64,000 nucleotides of DNA from contig NZ_CP159258.1 of assembly GCF_040438925.1 (NCBI RefSeq), forward strand, positions 6,082,501 through 6,146,500, read 5' to 3'. Origin of the DNA: Pseudomonas sp. MYb327. Its GTDB lineage: Bacteria > Pseudomonadota > Gammaproteobacteria > Pseudomonadales > Pseudomonadaceae. Below, one piece after another: positions 42,874 through 51,631 of the stretch; positions within the stretch are counted from its first letter, which is position 1, and the number at the start of each line of letters is the position of its first letter. The notes under the pieces are model-generated. The model did no database searches and was not told the origin of the DNA. It saw nothing but the letters and a program-made list of their open reading frames with translations. The position numbers and the translations under genes were made by a program.

Positions 42874-43179
42874 TCAGCGATACGCCGTCGAAATGCCTTG
42901 GCGTTCTTCGATGCATTCCGGTGCCCCCATCTCGAATTCCCGGCAGATCAACGGGCGTTTTTCATAGATGGTGCACATCATCGTGTTGCGATCCAGCGCG
43001 GCGCACCAGCCGTCATCCAGGCGCAACATGACTTCCCCGCCCCAATCATCGGTATCGATAAACCGTTCGGGCACGCCTGTGTCGGTGATCAACATGACTT
43101 CAAGCTGACAGCAGCAGGCTGCACAGGTCGAGCACGTGACCGCCGGTGCGGTGATTTGCGTGTGCGGGATGATTTTCAT
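42874..43179 (-). CDS. YkgJ-family cysteine cluster protein
   Basis: A 101-residue protein with the YkgJ/CxxCxxCC zinc- or iron-chelating pattern: CSTCAACCCQ near residue 17, then RPLICREFEMG and CIEE toward the C-terminus. Such proteins bind a metal or Fe-S site; their reactions are mostly unknown. It lies 55 bp after the DUF2878 gene on the same strand, so it may be read through from the photo-stress operon, but no overlap or shared site proves that. Confidence 0.85.
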   Translation of the reverse strand: MKIIPHTQITAPAVTCSTCAACCCQLEVMLITDTGVPERFIDTDDWGGEVMLRLDDGWCAALDRNTMMCTIYEKRPLICREFEMGAPECIEERQGISTAYR

Positions 43180-43233
43180 GGCGCGCAGTGTAAGGCAGTC
43201 AGTCAGCCCTGTGTGAAAGGCCTGACAGGACGT

Positions 43234-43737
43234 TCATTCGCGTGCATCGACAACGAGGCGTGGCGCCATGGCATGCAGTAGCGGAAACAGCAGCGCCCAA
43301 AGCAGTCCGATACCGATCAGCGTCGATAGTTGCCCGTAGGGAAATTGCACCCCCGCCAGATGTCCACCGGCGTAATACGACAGCGGGCCGCCTACCGCGC
43401 CCAACACACTTGCCCGCCACCAGGGCCTGGCCGTCCACGACAGGCAGTGGCGCAAGGTAGTCGCCAACAGGGCCCACAGCAACATCAACCACAGCGGAAT
43501 CAAGGGCGAGTCATCACTGAAACCGAAAACCCCCAGCCAGCGCAACGCGCTATCGACCAGCGTGCCGACGATCACCACGCTGAGAATCAATCGACCTTCC
43601 TCGGCCCAACTACTTATCCACAGCAGGTGAATCACCAATGCCCCCAGTGGGACTAGCAACCACAGACTGTTGCCACCCATGACACACGCGAACCAACCGA
43701 GCTGAAATAGCGCGGCATTGGCCAAGCGATCAAGCAT
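43234..43737 (-). CDS. DUF2878 inner-membrane protein
   Basis: A 167-residue protein with five to six hydrophobic helices, matching DUF2878. It is the last gene of the nine-gene operon and overlaps the methyltransferase by 8 bp. Homologues travel with CFA-synthase-like and DUF1365 genes in many proteobacteria, which suggests a role in membrane-lipid modification under photo-oxidative stress. Its activity is unknown. Confidence 0.82.
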   Translation of the reverse strand: MLDRLANAALFQLGWFACVMGGNSLWLLVPLGALVIHLLWISSWAEEGRLILSVVIVGTLVDSALRWLGVFGFSDDSPLIPLWLMLLWALLATTLRHCLSWTARPWWRASVLGAVGGPLSYYAGGHLAGVQFPYGQLSTLIGIGLLWALLFPLLHAMAPRLVVDARE

Positions 43738-45001
43738 CGAAGCGTCCGAGCAGCGGCGCGGTGATCGCCGCCGGTTTAGCCAGCAGTAGCTGTGCGGTAC
43801 CGATGGTGCGTTCCAGAAACCCCCCTTCGCAGTAACACAGGTAAAACTCCCATAGCCTCAGGAATTGCTCGTCGTAGCCCAACTCGCCCAGGCGAACTTG
43901 CGCACGGCGAAAATTTGCATGCCACAGGCGCAGGGTGCGTGCGTAGTGCAGACCGAAATCTTCCATGTGCAACAGGTTCATGTCGGTGTCGCGACTGACG
44001 ACTTCCAGCATCTTTTGCACGCTGGGCAGGGCGCCGCCGGGAAAGATGTAGCGCTGGATGAAGTCGACACTGCGCCTGGCCTGTTCGTAGCGCTGTTCGC
44101 GAATGGTGATGGCCTGCAACAACATCAAGCCGTTGCTCTTGAGCAAATGCGCGCATTGCTTGAAGTAGGTGGACAAAAAACGATGGCCCACCGCTTCGAT
44201 CATTTCGATCGACACCAGCTTGTCGTATTGCCCACCGAGATCGCGGTAGTCCTTGAACAACAGTGTGACCTGATCCTGAAGCCCCAAGGATTCGATCCGT
44301 CGAGCCGTGTAAGCATGCTGCTCCCTGGAGAGCGTCGTGGTGGTCACTTTGCAGCCGTAATGTTGCGCCGCGTACAGCGCCATGCTGCCCCAGCCCGTGC
44401 CGATTTCCAGCAAATGATCGCTGGGTTTGAGGTCGAGCTTCTGGCAGATGCGCTTCAGTTTATTCAGCTGCGCCTGTTCGAGGCTGTCCTCGGGGCTCAT
44501 GAATTGAGCGGCCGAATACATCATGGTCGGGTCGAGGAATTGTTCGAACAGGTCATTGCCCAGGTCGTAGTGGGCGGCGATGTTTTTCTGCGAGCCCTTG
44601 CGCGTATTGCGATTGAGCCAGTGCAGTGCCTGGATTAATGGCCGACCGAGTTGCGCCAGACCGCCTTCCATCGCATCCAGCACCTCAAGGTTGCTGACGA
44701 AGACCCGGATCACCGCCGTCAGGTCCGGCGAACTCCAGTAGCCATGAATGTAGGCTTCGCCCGCGCCGATCGAGCCATTGCTCGCCACCAGTCCCCAGGC
44801 CGCTGCGTCGTGGATCTGGATCTCCCCGAGAAAATGACTGCCGACAGTGCCGAACACATGGCGCTCGCCCTCCTCGACAACCACCAGTTGCCCGTGTTGA
44901 AGGTGCGCCAGTTGTCGCAATACGCCATGGCGCAGCAGCGATCCGGTCAAGCCGTTCGTGCTCAGCAAACTGGCTTTCGCCAAGAGACTAGAGGATTTCA
45001 T
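43730..45001 (-). CDS. Cyclopropane-fatty-acid-synthase-like SAM methyltransferase
   Basis: A 423-residue SAM-dependent lipid methyltransferase of the CFA synthase family. An N-terminal lipid-binding domain (about 1-130) precedes the Rossmann domain with LEIGTGWGSMALYAA near residue 200 and VSIEMIEAVG near 265. It is longer than E. coli Cfa (382). Its operon with a flavoprotein, DUF1365 and photolyase genes is the layout in which UfaM-type methyltransferases make furan or methyl-branched fatty acids, so the reaction may not be cyclopropanation. The start at 45001 (MKSSSLL) overlaps the DUF1365 stop by 14 bp. Confidence 0.85.
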   Translation of the reverse strand: MKSSSLLAKASLLSTNGLTGSLLRHGVLRQLAHLQHGQLVVVEEGERHVFGTVGSHFLGEIQIHDAAAWGLVASNGSIGAGEAYIHGYWSSPDLTAVIRVFVSNLEVLDAMEGGLAQLGRPLIQALHWLNRNTRKGSQKNIAAHYDLGNDLFEQFLDPTMMYSAAQFMSPEDSLEQAQLNKLKRICQKLDLKPSDHLLEIGTGWGSMALYAAQHYGCKVTTTTLSREQHAYTARRIESLGLQDQVTLLFKDYRDLGGQYDKLVSIEMIEAVGHRFLSTYFKQCAHLLKSNGLMLLQAITIREQRYEQARRSVDFIQRYIFPGGALPSVQKMLEVVSRDTDMNLLHMEDFGLHYARTLRLWHANFRRAQVRLGELGYDEQFLRLWEFYLCYCEGGFLERTIGTAQLLLAKPAAITAPLLGRFDA

Positions 45002-45803
45002 GGTGGCGATCCTTGGGCGTAACAATGGCGGTCTGGAAGCGGCCATCGGCAGCTTGATGAGCAAAAATCGGTAGGCGTTTGAACAGCAGGCGCAGGGCTT
45101 GCCAGTAAATCCCCAGGCAGGTTTTTGCCGTCATCCAGGGAAAACGCCGCAAATAGCGGTGCAGGCCCGCGCGATCGAGGGTTTCGCGTTGGAGGTTCAG
45201 CGTGGCGTCGAACATTTTCAGATCGCCTTGCCAGTCAGCCATGTACACCCCCAGCTTTTGCGCGGCGGGGCTGAAGCTCATGCGGTGTTCAAGATCCCGG
45301 GGCAAAAACGGCGACACGTGAAAAGCCTTGGCAACGGTGAAATGTTGATGGAAGTCGTTGAGGTCCTCCGGCGTCCTGGCTGGTAACACGTAGTGATAGC
45401 GTTCACGCCACGGGGTATTGGTGACTTCAGCGAGAATCGCGGCCAGTTGACCATCGGCTTCGTAGCAATAGAAAAAACTGACCGGGTTGAACGCCAGTCC
45501 CCAGCTGCGAGGCTGGGTCAGCAGGCAGATCGAGCCTTGTGGCGCACGGCCGATCGCTTGGCGAACTTGTTCGCGCACCACATCGCTCAAGCGCATGCCG
45601 CGAGAGGTGAAGGCTTTGAGGTAGTCGCTTTCACGAAACGAAAAGGGTGAGAAGCGTTTTCTGCCCGACAGAGGCGACAACGCCAGCACGGCGTCTTGTT
45701 CGTCGAGGTCGATGTACAGCAAGCCGATCCGATAACGGAATTCGTGGGTTTTCGGTGAGAACCGCCGATGAGCGATCCAGCCATTGTAAAGGGCGCTGTT
45801 CAT
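44988..45803 (-). CDS. DUF1365 family protein
   Basis: A 271-residue protein of the DUF1365 family, with the family's LTQPRSWGLAFNPVSFFYCY segment near residue 95 and conserved His/Trp residues. It is almost always found between a flavin amine-oxidase-like gene and a CFA-like methyltransferase, as here (4-bp and 14-bp overlaps). It probably works with them on unsaturated acyl chains; the reaction is unknown. No signal peptide. Confidence 0.85.
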   Translation of the reverse strand: MNSALYNGWIAHRRFSPKTHEFRYRIGLLYIDLDEQDAVLALSPLSGRKRFSPFSFRESDYLKAFTSRGMRLSDVVREQVRQAIGRAPQGSICLLTQPRSWGLAFNPVSFFYCYEADGQLAAILAEVTNTPWRERYHYVLPARTPEDLNDFHQHFTVAKAFHVSPFLPRDLEHRMSFSPAAQKLGVYMADWQGDLKMFDATLNLQRETLDRAGLHRYLRRFPWMTAKTCLGIYWQALRLLFKRLPIFAHQAADGRFQTAIVTPKDRHHEIL

Positions 45804-47047
45804 AACGTTTCACCGAACGAACGGGCAACGCGCAGTGCGCTGACCACGCCATCTTCATGGAATCCGTTAGCCCAGTAGGCGCCACAATAAAAGGTGTGTT
45901 GCGCGCCGTTCAGTTCTTCCCAGCGCTCTTGGGCCGCCACGGCTGTCAGGTTGTATTGTGGATGCGCATAGGTGAACCGGCCGACTACCAGGGAAGGTTC
46001 GATGGCCGCGCTCTGGTTCAGGCTGACGCAAAAGGTGGTAGCGCTCTGGATGCCTTGCAGGATGTTCATGTCATAGGTCACCGCGGCGCGCGTGTGACCG
46101 GCGCCGCCGAGGCGATAATTCCAGCTGGCCCATGCCAGTTTTTTCGATGGCAGCAGGCGGGTGTCGGTATGCAGCACCACTTCGTTGTCGGCGTAGGGCA
46201 GGGCGCCGAGGATCGACTGTTCGGTGGCGCTCGGTGTGGCCAGCAGGGCCAGTGCCTGATTGCTGTGGCAGGCGAACACGACCTTGTCGAAGCGTTCACT
46301 GCTGGCGGCGCTGTGGATAACGACGCCGGTTTCATCGCGTTCCACTCGCGTCACGGGGCAGTTGAGGCGAATTTTCTCTTTGAAACTTGCAGTCAACGGT
46401 GCGATGTAGGCACTCGAGCCCCCCTCGATCACGCACCATTGCGGACGATGATTGACCGACAGCAATCCGTGATTCTTGAAAAACCGGATAAAGCCTCGCA
46501 GCGGAAAGTTCAGCATGTCGGCCATGGACATCGACCAGATCGCCGCCCCCATGGGCACGATGTAATGCAGGATGAACCGTTCACCATAACCGCCGGACTT
46601 GAGGTATTGATCCAGCGTGATGTCGTCGCTGATCCGACCTTCGGACAGGTCAGCCTGAGCTTGCCTGTTGAAGCGCAGGATGTCGCGCAACATGCCCCAG
46701 AACCCCGGCGACAGCAGGTTGCGACGCTGGGCGAAGAGGCTGTTGAGATTGTTGCCGTTGTATTCCAGGCCGCTGTCCGGGTCGGTGACCGAGAAGCTCA
46801 TTTGCGTCGGTTTGAAACCCACGCCAATCTGGCTCAGCAAGCGGATGAAATGGGGGTAGGTCCAGTCGTTGAACACGATGAAGCCGGTGTCTACGGCATG
46901 GCGCTGGCCGTTGGACACCACCTCCACGGTGTGGGTATGGCCACCGATCCGGTCACCGGCCTCGAACAGGGTGATGTTGTGGTTTCGGTTGAGCAGGTAG
47001 GCGCTGGTCAGACCCGAGATACCGCTGCCGATGATGGCGATGTTCAC
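45800..47047 (-). CDS. FAD-dependent amine oxidase-like oxidoreductase (COG2907 type)
   Basis: A 415-residue flavoprotein. The FAD-binding GSGISGL is at residues 7-13, followed by FEAGDRIGGHTHTVEV. It resembles phytoene desaturase/amine oxidase enzymes of the COG2907 group that accompany CFA-like methyltransferases. A likely job is desaturation or oxidation of a modified acyl chain. Its ends overlap both neighbours by 4 bp (ATGA). Confidence 0.87.
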   Translation of the reverse strand: MNIAIIGSGISGLTSAYLLNRNHNITLFEAGDRIGGHTHTVEVVSNGQRHAVDTGFIVFNDWTYPHFIRLLSQIGVGFKPTQMSFSVTDPDSGLEYNGNNLNSLFAQRRNLLSPGFWGMLRDILRFNRQAQADLSEGRISDDITLDQYLKSGGYGERFILHYIVPMGAAIWSMSMADMLNFPLRGFIRFFKNHGLLSVNHRPQWCVIEGGSSAYIAPLTASFKEKIRLNCPVTRVERDETGVVIHSAASSERFDKVVFACHSNQALALLATPSATEQSILGALPYADNEVVLHTDTRLLPSKKLAWASWNYRLGGAGHTRAAVTYDMNILQGIQSATTFCVSLNQSAAIEPSLVVGRFTYAHPQYNLTAVAAQERWEELNGAQHTFYCGAYWANGFHEDGVVSALRVARSFGETL

Positions 47048-47826
47048 GGCGAACCCTTGATGGGCGGATTGCCGCGCACCATTCGCTTGCCGATGGCGAG
47101 CTTTACCCGGTTGGGCATTTTAGACAACGGCCAGAGGGCTGCCATGAACAGGGCCGGAAAGGCGATCTCCAATGGACGATGTTGCAGTTTGGCGAAGATA
47201 TGCCGCGCGGCTTTGCCCGCCGGCCAACTGAGGGGCATCGGGAAGTCATTTTTCGCGGTCAGCGGTGTGTCGACAAAACCGGGGCTGACCACGGTCACTT
47301 CGATGCCTTCCGGGGCCAGGTCAATGCGCAACGATTCGAACAGATAGCGCAGCCCGGCTTTGGACGCGCCGTAAGCTTCGGCCCTGGGCAATGGCAGGTA
47401 GGTCACCGAACTGGCGACGCCTACCAGATGCGGCGCCAGTCCGGCCCGCAATAAAGGCAGGGCCGCTTCGATGCAGTAACTGCTGGCCAGAAGATTGGTG
47501 CGCACGACGTGTTCGATTATCGAGGAGTCGAACTGCTGGACGTCGATATATTCACAAGTGCCGGCATTGAGGATCACGGTATCGAGCGAGCCCCAGACTT
47601 CTGCGATGTGCTCACCGATTTCGCGTACGGTCTGGCTGTTGGTCAGGTCACCGGGGACAACCAGCACTTGCCCGGGATAACGCTGCGACAACACTTTCAA
47701 TGGCACCACCGAGCGTGAGCTGACGGCCAGGTGGGCGCCGGACTTGAGAATTTCTTCGGCCAGCGCAGCGCCAATGCCGCTGCTGGCGCCCGTCAGCCAA
47801 TATCGACGCGGAGATGTAAGTCTCAT
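47044..47826 (-). CDS. Short-chain dehydrogenase/reductase (SDR)
   Basis: A 260-residue classical SDR. NAD(P)-binding TGASSGIG is at residues 13-20, LNAG in the middle, catalytic Ser in VASSVTYL, and Tyr/Lys in EAYGASKAG. A hydrophobic C-terminal stretch (FPALFMAALWPLS) may touch the membrane. Substrate unknown; operon position suggests a lipid-derived carbonyl or alcohol. Overlaps both neighbours by 4 bp. Confidence 0.87.
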   Translation of the reverse strand: MRLTSPRRYWLTGASSGIGAALAEEILKSGAHLAVSSRSVVPLKVLSQRYPGQVLVVPGDLTNSQTVREIGEHIAEVWGSLDTVILNAGTCEYIDVQQFDSSIIEHVVRTNLLASSYCIEAALPLLRAGLAPHLVGVASSVTYLPLPRAEAYGASKAGLRYLFESLRIDLAPEGIEVTVVSPGFVDTPLTAKNDFPMPLSWPAGKAARHIFAKLQHRPLEIAFPALFMAALWPLSKMPNRVKLAIGKRMVRGNPPIKGSP

Positions 47827-48245
47827 CCCATTCTCCTTTTCAGCCAGGTGATCGCCCGGCCCAATACGGGTAAATGTTCGTAAAGCAGCGCCCCGGCGTC
47901 GAAGTAGTCGCGGTGGCGATAAACCTTGTCTCGCCAGTGCAGGTGTGAGCAGCCGTCGACTTGTATCAACCGCCCGCCGGACAGGCGTGGATGTCGGTAG
48001 CTCATGACCCAGCGCAGATAGCCTTCGCCTTCAGCCACCTGGTCGTAGCCGTGAAAGTCGAAATGCAGTTCGCTGACGTTGGCGTAGAGCTCGCCGAAGT
48101 AACTACGCAAATGCCCGATGCCCTGCACGTCATGCAACGGATCAGTGAAACGCACATCAGCGGTGTACAGCTCATCCAGGCGATGAAGATTGTTTTTGTC
48201 CAGACCGGCGAACCGATCTGCAAAGCGTCGAAGAAAATCACTCAT
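47823..48245 (-). CDS. NTF2-like (SnoaL fold) protein
   Basis: A 140-residue NTF2/SnoaL-fold protein with the DELYTADVRFTDPLH start and hydrophobic-pocket residues typical of the family. The start MSDFLRRF at 48245 has GGAGG 5 nt upstream, better than the ATG at 48260. Members bind small hydrophobic ligands or act as isomerases/cyclases; none of these can be assigned here. Overlaps the photolyase gene by 8 bp. Confidence 0.83.
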   Translation of the reverse strand: MSDFLRRFADRFAGLDKNNLHRLDELYTADVRFTDPLHDVQGIGHLRSYFGELYANVSELHFDFHGYDQVAEGEGYLRWVMSYRHPRLSGGRLIQVDGCSHLHWRDKVYRHRDYFDAGALLYEHLPVLGRAITWLKRRMG

Positions 48246-49686
48246 AGCCACCTCCGGCATCCTGTTGTCGCGATGGCAGGTTTTTGAACGCCGCCAGCGC
48301 CCGTGTGCGAGAGGTGCTGAGGTTGACGATCGGTGAGGGATAGTCCGCCACCCCGAACAACCCGCCCAGGTTCGCCGGGTTGTGCACGTCTTTTTTGTTC
48401 AGCGCCATCAGTTCCGGCAGCCAGTGCTTGATGAAAAGGCCTTCAGGATCGAATTTTTCCGACTGACTCAGCGGGTTGAAAATACGGAAATACGGCGCAG
48501 AGTCGGTGCCTGTGGACGAACTCCACTGCCATCCGCCGTTGTTCGCGGCCAAATCGCCATCGATCAGGTGTCGCATGAAAAAGCGTTCGCCTTCGCGCCA
48601 GTCGATCAACAGATTCTTGGTCAGGAACATCGCCACGACCATGCGCAGTCGGTTGTGCATCCAGCCGGTTTCCAGCAATTGGCGCATGGCGGCGTCAATG
48701 ATAGGCAGCCCCGTGCGCGCTTCTTGCCAGGCGGCCAGTTCTTCGGGGGCATTGCGCCAGGCCAGGGCTTCAGTCTCCGGGCGAAAGGCGCGGTGACGCG
48801 AGACGCGCGGATAGCCGACCAGTATGTGTTTGTAGAATTCGCGCCACAGCAACTCGTTGATCCAGGTGACAGCGCCGACTTTGCCACTTTCGAACTCCCC
48901 CTGATTGCTTTGCAGGGCCGCGTGCAGGCACTGGCGGGGGGAAATGACACCGGCCGCCAGGTAAGGCGAGAGCTGGCTGGTGCCGGGTTTGGCCGGAAAG
49001 TCTCGTTCGTTTTTGTAGTAGTCGATCTGCTCGTCGGCAAAGGCGTCGAGGCGATGTCGGGCTTGGGCTTCACCGGCAGGCCATAGGGCACGCAGGGCCT
49101 CGGTTGGCGTGGCGAAGCCTTCGACGCTGGAGGGTATCGGATCGCTGTCGATACCCAACGCCGATTGCGCCATGGGTGTGCTGACCAGATTCGGCAGTGA
49201 GCGATGCAGGCGCTCGTAACACACCTTGCGGAACTGACTGAAGACCTGGAAGTAGGTGCCGGATTTTGTCAGTACGGTTCCAGGGGCGAATAGCAATTGG
49301 TCGAGATAGCGGTGGAATCCCGTGCCGTGGGCCTTCAGCAGTGCGCTGACCGCCGCGTCACGTCGGCATTCGTGAATGCCGTATTCTTCGTTGACGTGCA
49401 CGGCGTCGATCTTCAGTTTCTGGCAAAGATCGAGCAAGACCTTCGGTGCGTCGTCCCAACGAGGAGCGTGGCGGATCAGCAGGGGGATGTTCAGTTCGCT
49501 CAACGCGGCACTCAATAGCGTGAGGTTGCGCAGCCAGAAATCCACTTTGCACGGAGCGTCGTCATGCGCCTGCCATTGTTCCGGGCTCAGCAGGTACACC
49601 GCCACACAGGGGCCTCTGGCCGCGGCAGCCGAGAGGGCGGTGTTGTCGTGTAGGCGCAAGTCGCTGCGCAGCCAGATCAATTGCAT
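48238..49686 (-). CDS. phrB: Deoxyribodipyrimidine photo-lyase (class I)
   Basis: A 482-residue photolyase: N-terminal antenna domain (starting MQLIWLRSDLRLHDN) and C-terminal FAD domain with TRP-rich motifs (GWMHNRLRM and NNGGWQWSSSTGTD). It splits UV-made cyclobutane pyrimidine dimers using blue light. An alternative start at 49707, directly touching the regulator's stop (TAAATG), would add seven residues. It sits right behind the MerR-type gene in a presumed light-induced operon. Confidence 0.94.
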   Translation of the reverse strand: MQLIWLRSDLRLHDNTALSAAAARGPCVAVYLLSPEQWQAHDDAPCKVDFWLRNLTLLSAALSELNIPLLIRHAPRWDDAPKVLLDLCQKLKIDAVHVNEEYGIHECRRDAAVSALLKAHGTGFHRYLDQLLFAPGTVLTKSGTYFQVFSQFRKVCYERLHRSLPNLVSTPMAQSALGIDSDPIPSSVEGFATPTEALRALWPAGEAQARHRLDAFADEQIDYYKNERDFPAKPGTSQLSPYLAAGVISPRQCLHAALQSNQGEFESGKVGAVTWINELLWREFYKHILVGYPRVSRHRAFRPETEALAWRNAPEELAAWQEARTGLPIIDAAMRQLLETGWMHNRLRMVVAMFLTKNLLIDWREGERFFMRHLIDGDLAANNGGWQWSSSTGTDSAPYFRIFNPLSQSEKFDPEGLFIKHWLPELMALNKKDVHNPANLGGLFGVADYPSPIVNLSTSRTRALAAFKNLPSRQQDAGGGYE

Positions 49687-49707
49687 GGGTATGTCCGCAC
49701 GATTCAT

Positions 49708-50649
49708 TTAGATAAGCCCGCGCTGAACCAGGTCCTGGTGGGCCGATATTGGATCGGCGGCCAGGAACAGATCAGACGTCTGGGAAGTTCTTGCGGACAA
49801 CTCGGCGTGGTGGATGCACACCGTGGGTCCGACGATCATTTTTGGGCAGGCGACGCCATTTAAAAGCTTCGCCAGCAGTGAGAGGTTCATGGCTTTGCTG
49901 GAATACAGCAGTACGCCCCGGGGCTGCAGATGATCGACCGCCAGCGCCAACTCACCGGCGGGCAGCGGCCAGTCGAACACCTCTACCGGGCAATCGGCGC
50001 TGCTGATCAGCCACGCGGTCAGCCACAGGGAGGGTTCCAGTGGCAGGTCCGAGTGGTTGATCAACAGCAGTGGCGCAGTGTGTAACTGGCGATTGTTATG
50101 GTAGATGCGCGCACCGAATTTGCTGCGTAACCAGGAGTAAAAAAACACTCGCTCCATCTGCGCGCCGAACTGGCCCTGCCAGCGTTGTTCCAGCTCCGAC
50201 AGCAATGGCATCAGCAATTGTTCGCACAAGGTCCGCGGCGGATACAGCGCCATGGCCTGATTCACGGTGTCATCCAGGCTGCGTTCATTCAGTTGGGTGA
50301 CCGCTTGCAGCAATGTCCGGAGCAGCAGTTGCCAGTCGTTTTCCACCGATTGGTCAAAGGCCTGCGGCGTGTCGAGCAGTTGCTTGACCTGGCTGACGGC
50401 GACGCCGCGGTTGAGCCAGGTAAGGATGGTCAGAATGCGTTGTACATGCTCGACCGAGAACAGCCGATGCCCCTTGGGCGTGCGTTGCGGCACAATCAGG
50501 CCATAGCGCCGTTCCCAGGCGCGCAAGGTGACGGCGTTGACGCCCGTTTGCCGCGCCACTTCACGGATCGGCAACCAGCCTTCGTCTAGCGCTTTCTTGA
50601 AGTCGCTGCCGAGGTCTTCGCTGGCGCTGGCGTCGAGGGTACCTTTCAT
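49708..50649 (-). CDS. MerR-family regulator, LitR/CarH-like class II
   Basis: A 313-residue MerR-type repressor. The N-terminal winged helix (LPIREVARQTGVNAVTLRAW, then RTPKGHRLFS) is at about residues 18-85, a helical four-helix bundle at 95-190, and a degenerate Rossmann-like domain at 200-310. The B12-binding signature DxHxxG of class I LitR/CarH is absent, which fits class II LitR (PplR-type in P. putida), reported to govern light-induced genes without binding cobalamin. It is encoded inside the operon it probably controls. The start at 50649 overlaps the preceding stop (TAATG). Confidence 0.87.
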   Translation of the reverse strand: MKGTLDASASEDLGSDFKKALDEGWLPIREVARQTGVNAVTLRAWERRYGLIVPQRTPKGHRLFSVEHVQRILTILTWLNRGVAVSQVKQLLDTPQAFDQSVENDWQLLLRTLLQAVTQLNERSLDDTVNQAMALYPPRTLCEQLLMPLLSELEQRWQGQFGAQMERVFFYSWLRSKFGARIYHNNRQLHTAPLLLINHSDLPLEPSLWLTAWLISSADCPVEVFDWPLPAGELALAVDHLQPRGVLLYSSKAMNLSLLAKLLNGVACPKMIVGPTVCIHHAELSARTSQTSDLFLAADPISAHQDLVQRGLI

Positions 50650-51608
50650 TAGATGGCGTTTCGCAGGCTGAGGTTTTCCGGGTGCGGTTGCAGGTAAACC
50701 TGCTGCGCAATGTACGGATCCGGGTGCAGGCGAAAGTGATGCTTGAGCAGCGTCAATGGCACCACCAACGGAACGATGCCGTGGCGGTACTGGCCAATCA
50801 CATGTTGCATTTCCTGCTTGTCCTCGGCAGTGATCGCCTGTTTCAAGTAACCGCTGATGTGTTGCAAGACATTGGTGTGGGTGCGGCGCGTGGCGCATTT
50901 TTTCAGGGCGGCCATCAATTCGCTGAAATAGCGTGGGCCGAGTTCTTTCGGGTCGGTGTCGCCCATGTTGCCCAGCAGACTGCCCAAAGCTTTGTATTGC
51001 AGCGGGTTGTGGGCCATCAGCTGGTATTTGTAGCGTGAGTGAAAGTCCGTGAGGCCGCGGCGACTTAAACCTTCCTGTAACAATCGCTGCCAGGCGCTAT
51101 AGGCAAATACGCGGGTGAGGAAGTTTTCCCGCAGCACCGGGTCGTTAAGTCGGCCGTCTTCTTCCACCGGCAAGTCAGGGTGCAAGTCACAGAACGCCTG
51201 GGCATAAATGCCTCGGCCACCACCGTCTACCGGTGCGCCATTGGCGTGGTAGACCTTGACTCGTTCCAGCCCGCAAGACGGGGATTTCTGCATGAAGATG
51301 TAGCCGCAGATATCGCCGAGCTCTGCCGCCATTTTCCGAGCGAAATCGGCCAATGGGCGGGTGACGTTGACCGTGTGGTCCACAGTACCGACGGCTTCTG
51401 GCTGAAGCGGATCACCCACCAGTCGAATGGGCTCGCGCGGAATGCCCAGGCCGATGGCGACCTCCGGGCAGACTGGAACGAAATCAAAATATTCGGTGAG
51501 CGTTTGACTGCACAGACGGGATGCCTTGTGCCCGCCGTTATAGCGCACCTCGGCGCCCATCAGGCAGGCGCTGATAGCGATTTTCGGTTTGGTGGGTGGT
51601 AGGGGCAT
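50649..51608 (-). CDS. DUF523-DUF1722 fusion protein (YbgA type)
   Basis: A 319-residue two-domain protein: DUF523 (about 1-150, with cysteines in ISACLMG and SPSCGLERV) and DUF1722/YbgA (about 190-310). It is the first gene of the nine-gene operon. E. coli ybgA is also next to phr, so the link to photolyase is old and wide, but its activity is unknown. The ATG at 51608 has GAGGTA about 7 nt ahead. Conserved cysteines suggest a metal or redox site. Confidence 0.87.
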   Translation of the reverse strand: MPLPPTKPKIAISACLMGAEVRYNGGHKASRLCSQTLTEYFDFVPVCPEVAIGLGIPREPIRLVGDPLQPEAVGTVDHTVNVTRPLADFARKMAAELGDICGYIFMQKSPSCGLERVKVYHANGAPVDGGGRGIYAQAFCDLHPDLPVEEDGRLNDPVLRENFLTRVFAYSAWQRLLQEGLSRRGLTDFHSRYKYQLMAHNPLQYKALGSLLGNMGDTDPKELGPRYFSELMAALKKCATRRTHTNVLQHISGYLKQAITAEDKQEMQHVIGQYRHGIVPLVVPLTLLKHHFRLHPDPYIAQQVYLQPHPENLSLRNAI

Positions 51609-51631
51609 CGGAGTACCTCGGAATCTAAACC

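Noticed and set aside
45857..47347. 496-codon plus-strand frame opposite the flavoprotein
   Set aside because: Antisense to a protein with an intact FAD motif and overlapping operon junctions.
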